From Trichopria drosophilae (taxonomy: Eukaryota > Arthropoda > Insecta > Hymenoptera > Diapriidae), in the NCBI GenBank assembly GCA_030407085.1, contig CM059582.1, positions 136,359,001 to 136,423,000 of the forward strand: a DNA stretch of 64,000 nt, in the 5' to 3' direction. Made by a program: the position numbers and the translations under genes. Below, one piece after another: positions 55,656-64,000 of this stretch (its first letter is position 1; each line of letters opens with the position of its first letter). The notes beneath the pieces were generated by a model. The model was not told where the DNA came from. It ran no database searches and saw only the letters and a program-made list of their open reading frames with translations.

Positions 55656-58600
55656 GGTGCTCCAAATAAACCTCAATCACTGTGCGGTGGCCCAGGACCT
55701 GATGTTTCAACTGGTCAAGGAGGAGAAGGCCGATATCGCCGACATCAGCGAGGCTTACCGGGACCTTAGTAAACCGAGCTTGGTGAAGGATTCCACCAGC
55801 AGGGCGGCCATCTGGGTGTGTGGGAATCTCCACATATCCAATAAGATGTCCGATCCCCTGCCCAGCTTCACGTGGGTGGAGGTGGCTGGTATAAGACTAT
55901 ACAGTTGCTACCTTCCTCCCAGTCTTACCATCGACGAGTTCCAAGGATCCCTGGAGGCCATCGTCGCCAGTGCAAGAACCTCCCGACTCCCATTAGTGAT
56001 CGGGGGGGGGGGGGGGGGGGAGACTTCAATGCATGGGCGACGGAATGGGGTAGCGCGAAGACCAACCATCGAGGATATGCCCTCATTGAAGCCTTCTCGT
56101 TACTGGAGTTGGAGATTGCTAACACAGGACGGAAAGCCGACCTACTCCAAGGCCGGCAAGTCCTCCGTAGTCGACCTGACCTTCGTCGACCCAAAATTGA
56201 TGGGGGAAGGGTTGGGCTGGAAAGTTAGCGACCGATACACGGGCAGTGACCATCAAGCCTTGGTGTACCAGCTCCAACTGACCGGCAGAGCAGTAGGAAA
56301 GGTGCAGAGCGCAAGCAAAGAGAGATGGGCACCGGTCACCTTCGATCGGGAAATGTTCCTCTACAGCTTGGAACAGACGGAGGTGGAGGGAACAGCAGAG
56401 GAGAGAGCCTGATGCCTCTCTCGAGTGATAACAGCGGCTTGCGATGCCTCTATGGCCGTGAAGTCAAATCCTTGCGGCCAACCCCCAGTTTACTGGTGGA
56501 ACGAGGAAATCGCAGATATCCGTCGAGAGTGCCTTCGGGCTCGAAGGCTGCACCAGAGGGCAATCCATAAGCCACGGTACCAGCAACTGGCCGCGGACTA
56601 TGAAAGAAAGAGAAAGAGGCTCAAGATTGCCATCAAAGCCGCGAAAAGAAAGTGCTGGCAGGACTTTTGTGAGGAGGTGGACCGCGATCCCTGGGGGCGA
56701 CCGTATAAAACGGTCATGAACAAGATCAAGCCCAGGGGACCCAACGCACCATCTTGTCCATCCTTCCTTGGCAAAGTCGTCGGCCATTTATTCCCAGAAC
56801 AGCGGGAACGGCCGATTGGCACTGGCCTGATGGCAATTGCTGGTGCAGCCGAGCGGTCAGATGTTACCGAAGCCGAAGTAATGATGGCTGCTAAGAAGAT
56901 CTCCACCCGTAAGGCCCCAGGAATGGATGGGGTACCTGGAATGGCAGTGAAGATCGCAGCGCTGAATGTACCAACCATCTTCACATTCACATTCAGTGCT
57001 TGCCTGGAGGAAGGATGCTTCCCGGCGCAGTGGAAGGAACAGAGGTTGGTGCTGCTGTCTAAGGGAAACAAACCCCCGGACGACCCATCCTCATTCCGAC
57101 CGCTCTGCATGCTTGACATCTCCGGGAAGCTATATAAGAGGGTAATCTGTGCCAGACTGGAAGCAGCCATCGAAAATGCCGGAGGTCTTTCCGAAAACCA
57201 GTTCGGATTTAGAAAGGGGCGCTCAACCATCGATGCAATCGGCCGAGTGAAAGCAATAGCCACGGATGCCATCAGTGGCAGCCGAAACACCAGGTGCATG
57301 TGTGCCATCATTGCCCTGGATATCCGGAACGCATTCAATTCGGCCAGGTGGGATTGCATCATGCAGGCACTCGAAAATCTGAAGGTGCCTCTCTACCTAA
57401 GAGAAGCCATCTCAAGCTACCTAACAGAACGAACCCTGTATTATGACACCGATGACAGCAGGTACTCCTACAACATCACGGGAGGCGTGCCACAGGGTTC
57501 GGTTCTGGGACCCTTGCTCTGGAACGTCTTATATGACGGACTGCTCATGCAATCCCTCCCAGACGGGGTGTCCATGGTAGCTTTCGCAGACGACCTTGCA
57601 CTAATCGTCGTCTCGAAGACCATCGACGAGGTGCAATTTAGCGGAGATGAAGCTATCGAGGTAGTAGCTAGGTGGTTGAGCAACCATGGGTTAGATCTGG
57701 CGGCTGAGAAGACGGAGGCGGTGCTCATCTCTCGAACGAAGAAAAGGGTATACGCCACCTTCACGGTGGAAGATACGCAGATCAGGACGGTGGACACTAT
57801 TAGATATCTTGGAGTCACTCTAGATGCGCGGCTGTCGTTCAAACAACACCTGATGAACGCAGGCGTAAAGGCTTTCAAAGTGGCTCGTACGCTCTCTAGC
57901 ATCATGCCCAATATCGGGGGGGGGGGCCGGCCGAAACAGCCGCGACGGTCCCTGCTTTCAGCGGTAGTAAGCGCCGTTATGCTTTACGGGGCACCGATAT
58001 GGGCTGATGCCATGAACATCCATAAGAGCTACGGAGCCACCTGCCGGCGGGCTTATAGAACAGCCGCCCTAAGAGTGGCCCGTGCCTACCGTTCTGTATC
58101 GGACATCGCTCTCTCGGTGGTCGCGGGACTCCCTCCCATAGACCTTCTTGCTATGGAGAGGGCAGCAGTACACCGCGAAGGCAGGTGTATAAGGCAGGAC
58201 ATCGCCGACCAGGAGCCGAACCACGACAAATGGTCCATGAGGACCATAGAAGAGTGGCAAAAAAGATGGGATTCAGCGGATTCGGGGCGATGGACCCACT
58301 GCGTCATCCCAGATGTAGCAAAGTGGACGGGCAGACAACACGGATACACCACCTTTCATCTCACCCAGGTGCTCACCAGGCACGGCTGCTTTCGCAGCTA
58401 CTTACATCGCAGCTACTTTCCGCATTTATCAAAGTGCGGAGTGCCCGGCATGCCCTGGTGTCGACGAAGACGTGGCCCATGTCCTCTTCCACTGCCCGAG
58501 ATTTGCAGCGGAACGGGAACAGTTCCGGATCTCGGTAGGAGGACCACTAACACCTGAGGGCATTGGGGAATGTCTGCTCGCCTCACAGGAGGGATGGGAC

Positions 58601-58693
58601 GCGGTGGTCATCATCGCCACCTCCATCATCGATAGGCTGAATGCCATCAGAAGTGAAGAAGACGGAAGAGGCAACAACATCGCCCAGACTTGA
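55648..58693 (+). pseudogene. R1-clade ORF2: endonuclease + reverse transcriptase + CCHC
   Basis: The start ATG (55648) overlaps the ORF1 stop. The endonuclease (MAKVLQINLNHCAVAQDLMF, RAAIWVCGN, YSCYLPPS) reaches a run of 19 G at 56002-56020 in the middle of GGDFNAW. The run shifts the frame, and an extra A near 56132 shifts it back, giving KPTYSKAGKSSVVDLTFVDP and YTGSDHQALVY. A TGA is at 56410-56412. The RT is otherwise open: YWWNEEIADIRRECLRARR, KISTRKAPGMDGVPGMAVKI, SFRPLCMLDISGKLYKRVI, NQFGFRKGRSTIDAIGRV, IALDIRNAFNSARWDCIMQA, GVPQGSVLGPLLWNVLYDG, catalytic FADDLALIVV and YLGVTLDARLSFKQHL. A last shift near 58430 leads to the knuckle CPGVDEDVAHVLFHCPRF and a natural TGA at 58691-58693. 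Four lesions in 3 kb mark a fairly young but dead copy. Confidence 0.92.
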
Positions 58694-58878
58694 AGAGCCA
58701 AAACATCGGCGGAGGGCCTACTGAGGCAAAGACTGCCCCCCTCGAAGTAATGCCTTGCGGCGGTTTCCGAGGGGGGAATCACAGTCTGAGCGGAGGTGGC
58801 TTTAGCGGGTGGGAGCCCCGCACTCCTGCTGGTACCGGCTGGCAGGGATGGCTGGTAGAGCTTTCCATCGTCGCTTCG

Positions 58879-58882
<4 letters not shown>

Positions 58883-58976
<94 letters not shown>

Positions 58977-58984
58977 ACACACAC
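58883..58984. repeat. (AC)n microsatellite, right half of a split target
   Basis: 102 bases of ac dinucleotide with one tc interruption near 58971. It starts directly at the element's 3' end. It opens alternating Cys-Val or Thr-His frames on the two strands, which are not genes. Confidence 0.95.
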
Positions 58985-59761
58985 CAGTCCTTCTCCCCCA
59001 CCCATCCTCAGATTTCCAGTATCCATCCAAACCTTATTAGAATATCCGCAAATCTCATCTATTTGCTTTGTCACTCATATTTCCACCTGTGCCTCTCCTC
59101 CATCACTAACTTTCCCGAACCATGTGGACGTCGGAGCGCGCATTTAGAACTTTCCGTGTCCTGCTCACAGCCGGTTACTTCGAATCTAGCTGAAGCAGTA
59201 ACTTAATGAACTTCAAGATTCCGTGGCAAGAGCACGAGGTAAATTGAATTGTCGTTCTGGCGTCGCCAAATCCATCCACGCGCTCATCGGAAACCTACAG
59301 AAATTGCAGTTTGGTCGCGAAGGAAGGCAATTGTCGTTGACTGATATGATTTGTCGATGCCCGTAAGTTCCAAAACAGTAGGATATTCTGACGTTTTCCA
59401 GGAATAGAATTTGTGGACAGATCGGTGTTAATCTCACGGTACGTGAGACCGCATGCGCAGTGTATCATTACATACATAATATGAGAATAATAAATAAATT
59501 AATCGTAATAATGAGGAGATGTACGAACAACCGATCGAAACCTCTTAGTCCTTTATGTAATGTAACTCGTCGAGGACATTGACGACTGTAGTGAACGCGT
59601 GTCTAGGCGGATTTTTAGGGTGATTTGACCGATTTTGGCATGGATTGTCCTAAACGAAATATGTACGATCTAAACGAATCGTGAGGTCAGTTGTTTCGGC
59701 TAGCGTTTTTAGCCTTGCACACTGAATTCCATCGATCTCCTGATTCCTACTATAAATTATT
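58985..59761. other. Intergenic
   Basis: No gene recognised. The motif cataatatgagaataataaa near 59476 recurs as cataatatgacaacaataaa near 60125, so the flanks of the 59.8-kb ORF share a short diverged repeat. Confidence 0.45.
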
Positions 59762-60116
59762 TCAGCAACCCACTTCAATTTCCGTGACCAAACTTTCCTG
59801 GCATTCTACGAACAATTTTGTTGCATCTGCCGCAGCAGCGACACCTGCCGTGCACAATTCGGTTACTCTTAACTTGACGGTTTTATCTGACTTCTGAAGT
59901 AATCCACCTATTCTATCTAGATACGCGTGAGGTCTTTCGTGTTCTTCATAGCTTTTATACATTTGTGTCAAAAGCTCCTCGACCCGTCCGTCGAGAATTT
60001 GCATGTCCCGTTCGGCTCGACCCTTTCCCCGAATGAGAAATTTGAAGAGGGGCTTGCTATTTTCTATTAGCAACCCCAAAGCGCCTTTATGATCCCTGAC
60101 CGGATGAGCAACGTAC
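59762..60116 (-). CDS. Unrecognised ORF, possible exon
   Basis: The open frame follows a splice-acceptor-like catattatgcag and reads YRYVAHPVRDHKGALGLLIE, NSKPLFKFLIRGKGRAERDM, QILDGRVEELLTQMYKSYEE and HERPHAYLDRIGGLLQKSDK, with an alanine-rich tail and a TAA/TGA region near 59762. The first in-frame start-like codon is at 60079. The composition is balanced, charged and helix-forming, unlike AT-noise frames, and the G+C content is locally raised. I recognise no family. It may be the last exon of a host gene (helical bundle) or a domesticated element piece. No downstream polyadenylation signal was confirmed. Confidence 0.45.
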
Positions 60117-61190
60117 CGATACCTGCATAATATGACAACAATAAATCAATTAATCTTAACGATCGACCAACCTTATCATCCCCCCCCCCCCTCCCCACCC
60201 TCCCACGAATACCCTCCGCTCCCAGTTGGGGTAAGAACACTTCTTTCTCATTCTCCTCTCGCTATCTCCCAAAATTCGCTCACTTACCAACATCCACATA
60301 TCCTCCGTCCACCGTACGTTACTCCTACTTCTTTAAAGAAGTTGTCACGTTAAGGCTAAACCCCCCCCCCCCCTTTGCGTACCTTTCCCCTCGTCTCCTG
60401 CAATTCCCCCTCTAATCTCCAACCAAAACCTATTACTACTCTCTGTTCTCTTCCCTTGACTTGAATGTCCCCATCCCCTCCCATTCCTTCCGTACCCCCG
60501 AATCTGTCTTACCTCACTGCGGCAGTTTCTGGCAGCCGCTTCGGGATAGCCCTACTCCCCGATCATCGCAAAAGTAAAAAGAAACTAACTAAAGTTCCTT
60601 CTTTATTGCTATTATAATTTATGGATATATATCTATTTCCCTATTATACCCCACCCTCCCTACCCTGCCCTGGGGAATGCCTTAATCCCTTCCTCGAGTT
60701 TAAGAGTTTATCTTAGTATTGTATTGTTCGCGTTCTTATTCTCTTTCCTCCTGGTGCATCACCTCCTCTCTCCTCCTACAAGTCCCTATACTCTGTGACT
60801 AACCGCCGAGCAGCCCATCTCCGGAAAACCATAATATCGTCGGGTAATATTAAAGTACATCCTTTCTAGGAAGACCGTACTTCAGTTAGCCCTGGGGGGA
60901 TTGTGACATTGTCAAATGAAACGTTGTGGGTCATTGGCGTATCCTTCATATGAATTATAGTCATCGTCATCGTTACTTTATTTGTCGTCACCGCAATCAC
61001 CATCGTACTATAAAAAACTACTTCAATAAAGAAGAGAAGCCTTGATGCACCACATATGATTCTTGTCCATCCGAAATCCCTCCGAACACATTTTGCACTT
61101 CCCAATGCGTCGAAATTTCCCGGACGAAAGTAAATTATCTTTTCGCTGTTAAGGCACAAAACTCACGAACGCGCACTGTCGATCAAGCTG
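60117..61190. other. Pyrimidine-rich stretch with poly-C tracts
   Basis: Runs of 12-13 C lie near 60180-60192 and 14 C at 60361-60374, within about 400 bp of strongly C/T-biased sequence (60170-60560). A further pyrimidine-rich zone is at 60640-60790. No gene. The ORF 60866-61159 (minus) is unrecognised. Confidence 0.5.
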
Positions 61191-61490
61191 CGGTGAAACA
61201 TCGACGAGTCAACATTCTTGCGGTGAAAGTGCATGAAAGCACGAAAACGGTACCTTCATTGGCCGCGGCAGCAGCGGATTACCGCGACGTGCCCGAGGAA
61301 CGGCACACTGACTCGCGACGGCATGGTGGCGTTCTGGATTGTCTGGGTCCGCGCAGCCTCATTAAACATCTATCACGCCGAAGTCTATGTCATCCAATCG
61401 TATCGATCCTGCGAGCATCCAACAAACGTGTGAACTGCGCAATATCGCCGCTACACTATCGGGATGCGAAATGAGTCTATTTCCATACCT
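61191..61490. other. GC-rich patch with overlapping unrecognised frames
   Basis: Two plus-strand frames (61193-61474 and 61233-61433) overlap in different phases, so at most one can be real. Neither has a recognisable motif or a context that would support it. Raised CpG content explains the absence of stops. Confidence 0.35.
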
Positions 61491-64000
61491 TAATCGCCCC
61501 CCTCCTTATGAAAAAAATGCACGAATGCAGAATGATCTCCGCCGTCCTCCCCCACAGTGACCTCTATATTGATGATGAAGAATAACCACCGACGCAGTGC
61601 TCTCTGGATCATGAAAAATTAGCGCCGCTTGATACATCGCCTGTCCTTGTTACTGCTTCATCTATTCGTTTTTCTATCATTTACCCTACAAACAAAATAG
61701 GAGTCCAGTAAAGTTAGCAAAAAAACTACGTCTAGCGGGAAAACATTTTTTTCCTGTTATAGTTGGTTTAGAAAAGCTTAACTGTCGGTATAACTAGGCT
61801 TGAACTGAAGTTTCATCGATGTATAATAGCTCATTTCGTACCTTTTTCATGCTTTACAACTTACTTCTTACAACTTTTTCCTGTACGCTGGATATTTATG
61901 GAGTTATTGAATAAAAACGGTGAGAAAAGACAGATAATCGACTTTGAATAGTTTACGCGCGCGGTCGCGCGCGTGTGCGTCCATCGTAATTGATTAGTAT
62001 TTTGTGTAAAGAAAAAAAATGATGAGTAATGAAAAGTTAATAAAAATGAATTTATACAATTTCAACGTAAAGTTCAATTTAATTAAAGTTTTTTTTTTCT
62101 TCTCTGCTATTTTTCTAAGTGAAAGATCTCTTTTGATTACTTTGTCATTACCTTCAACTAGAGCAGTCAAGTGCTGCCATTGAAAGAAATTTAGTTAAAA
62201 GAATTAAAAATATTGCAAAAATCAACTTCTATTTGTTTGTTCTAATAACCATCATCTCCTATTTACATTTGTATTATTTGTTTATTTCTTCGAATAGAAA
62301 CTTGTTTAAACAATGTATCTTAAAAAAATTAAGATTGTAAAAAACTAATTTAGGGTCATATGAGGATTCTAAAACGCATAACATTGTTAAGAAAACATTG
62401 CTAAACCTCGTCACAATAAATTAGTTGCCTACTGCAGGCATTTTTATACAGATGTACAACAGGACAACTATAGTCATATGCATGGAAGCACACATATAAA
62501 AAATAAACATATTCATCACAATTTAAAAGAAATTTATGTTTCGCCCACGCGGGTGAAAAAAGACTAATGCATAAAGTGGGCTTCATCACGAAAATGTTCA
62601 AAAGTAGATCGCTGAACAAATGTTCAAATTGCAATTTTTTCAATTAATACTACAGACATATGGCGCTTTGTCAGACACACAAGAATAGCTGCATTTTTGG
62701 ATTTTGTTAAAATATATAAAACTGTGTACTTACTTTAACCCGTCTAATATTCTCTGTGATTATAATAATTGTATATATTTTTATTCCATAACTATGATAC
62801 CTTTCTCTTTGTCCTGCATAAGTGCTCTCTGGAAGTGTTCCTCAACTTCTGTAGCGGCATCTCCGCGATAGTGTGTGAACACAACACAGTTTGCACTGAC
62901 ATACTGAGCTCTCCCTTCATTCCCATCATTGCCACTGTTAGTTGCATTAGTTACTATATCTGCATAGAAAAATGGCTGTTGTTTATTTTCTATTTTAAAT
63001 AAGCGTATATATATATTATAATAGGTAAATTTTCAGAAGTACATTTTTATGGTAATACTTACAACTAAAAAATTGTATTTCCTGCTATAAATTTAAAATT
63101 ATATTATTTTGAAAAAATAATCGCAGCACTCTCTACCACCTGGAGTTAGTATTGGGATCAAAAAGATCTTTTAATTGAACCTTTCGCAATCAATGCGCTT
63201 TTCAAAATCATTATTTCAACAAATGTAATTGAATTAAAATGTAAACATTCGAATAGTTTGGCGAAAAGCAACTATAGCGCATCAAGTACTTAAAATTCAT
63301 TTTAAAAAAACCTTTTAAATCTGTAGCCACTCGACTTATGTGGTCATTTAAAATGGTGAGTATTTACATGCCGCCACTTAGTAAACTGTTCTGCGACTGA
63401 TAACCTACAACGTTCAGGAGAGGCATTGCACACAAACATTACAAAAGGGACTGTCAAGCGTGCTCTGCAGACACCCTCCCTCTGCTCTCCTCTATAAAGT
63501 AGGTGATACACATATGATCGAAATTCAGTCAATGTAGCGTATTCAAGCTGTTTGTGAACTGGTCAGCTGTGATGGAAAATTTCCATTCATTCCCGTACTG
63601 AAACACAGTTACTACCTGCCGAATGAAGCTATCGACTAATCTGTTTAATTAAATGAAATTAAATGAATATTAGTTAAACAAAACGTTAATTATAAATCGA
63701 TATTATTGTTAATAATTTTGCGAGTATAATATAATATTGTTCTGCTTTGAGGGATTACGGGCAACTATATTCCGTGAATAATGGTTGCTCACTCGTCGGC
63801 TTTTACAAGCCACGCAGGACCGTGCCACTACAAGGAGTTATTCAAAACATCGACATATGAGTTACCATGTAACGCAAGATCTGCGAGATTTTCGTTACAC
63901 GGAACGTGTCGCCAACTAACCTCACTCCGGAAGCAGGGACTGCATTTCTGAAATATGGTTAGCAACGAATGTTTTTCACCGAGTTGGTGGAGCACGAAGC
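61491..64000. other. AT-rich intergenic stretch to the window end
   Basis: No gene supported. A GC-only hairpin-like gcgcgcggtcgcgcgcg is at about 61947-61965. The ORFs 62401-62643 (minus), 62769-63002 (plus) and 63344-63532 (minus) lack motifs. Sequence from 63740 to 64000 is less AT-rich and may begin another feature outside the window. Confidence 0.45.

Larger units (their letters stand above)
54102..58882 (+). mobile_element. Full-length R1-clade LINE inserted in an (AC)n microsatellite
   Basis: The 4.8-kb element has (AC)n directly at both borders: ...acacacacag|gagtcttgcc at 54101 and ...gcttcggaaa|acacacac at 58882. R1-clade families of the Waldo and Mino type are known to insert specifically into ACAY/AC repeats, and the placement and the absence of a long poly(A) fit that group. 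It has two overlapping ORFs, a 5' UTR of about 155 bp (with the decamer ggagtcttgc repeated twice) and a 190-bp 3' UTR. GC content is far above the surrounding DNA. Confidence 0.92.

Noticed and set aside
56598..57362. 254-codon minus-strand ORF
   Set aside because: It is the shadow of the well-supported R1-clade reverse transcriptase on the plus strand. The same applies to 57468-57911, 54929-55417, 55320-55676 and 45249-45614.
58429..59147. Long Cys-Val and Thr-His ORFs around 58.4-59.1 kb, and similar ones at 53852-54228
   Set aside because: They run through (AC)n microsatellites. The coding-like length is caused by the dinucleotide repeat.
61193..61474. Plus-strand ORF in a GC-rich patch
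   Set aside because: A second ORF overlaps in another phase, no motif is visible, and raised CpG content alone explains the absence of stops.

Overview
This is a repeat-dense, mostly AT-rich eukaryotic window, almost certainly from an arthropod and most likely an insect. The evidence is a Jockey-clade LINE with a poly(A) tail and target duplications, several R1-clade LINE copies (one seated exactly inside an (AC)n microsatellite), an R2/R4-type LINE with a C-terminal restriction-like endonuclease, palindromic MITE-like elements with ends such as TATA-CAGGGTG, and two copies of a dispersed protein family that I recall from many arthropod genomes. There are no bacterial operons, no rRNA genes and no convincing single-copy host gene. 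Nearly every long reading frame belongs to a mobile element.

Layout, left to right. 0.6-1.5 kb: a duplicated block of about 475 bp carrying 30-bp tandem repeats. 2.5-4.7 kb: nested palindromes. 6.36-7.14 kb: a MITE with long inverted repeats. 9.4-11.6 kb: four degenerate copies of a GGCGGATCC-type repeat. 10.4-20.2 kb: what looks like one broken multi-exon gene of a hAT-transposase-like arthropod family. Its first intron holds a tRNA-headed SINE and a 3.2-kb LINE, and a later part is split by a 1.4-kb insertion. 21.3-22.5 kb: an inverted-repeat element with almost identical 138-bp arms next to copied scraps of that gene. 23-27.6 kb: a decayed LINE, a GC-rich block and an R1-like fragment. 29.2-30.05 kb: two related satellite arrays. 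32.7-33.4 kb: a 5'-truncated LINE.

36.2-39.1 kb: R1-like scraps, an unrecognised minus-strand ORF and a CCAAT/TATA promoter-like cluster. 39.4-40.35 kb: a palindromic MITE flanked by TATA. 40.5-43.5 kb: an R2/R4-type LINE on the minus strand, heavily mutated. 43.8-48.0 kb: a full-length Jockey element on the minus strand with intact ORF1 and one frameshift in ORF2. 48.4-48.8 kb: more of the GGCGGATCC-type repeat. 49.3-50.4 kb: an R1-clade pseudogene. 50.8-51.7 kb: a second hAT-like family member. 53.1-53.6 kb: an R1 3' end. 54.1-58.9 kb: a full-length R1-clade element between two halves of an (AC)n microsatellite. 58.9-64 kb: mostly unannotatable AT-rich DNA with one unrecognised ORF (59.76-60.12 kb, minus) and poly-C tracts.

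The elements do not form a pathway. They form a layered record of insertions. The near-intact Jockey and R1-clade elements are the youngest LINEs. The R2/R4-type copy, most R1 fragments and the hAT-like genes are old. Family names rest on motif recognition by eye and were not checked by search.
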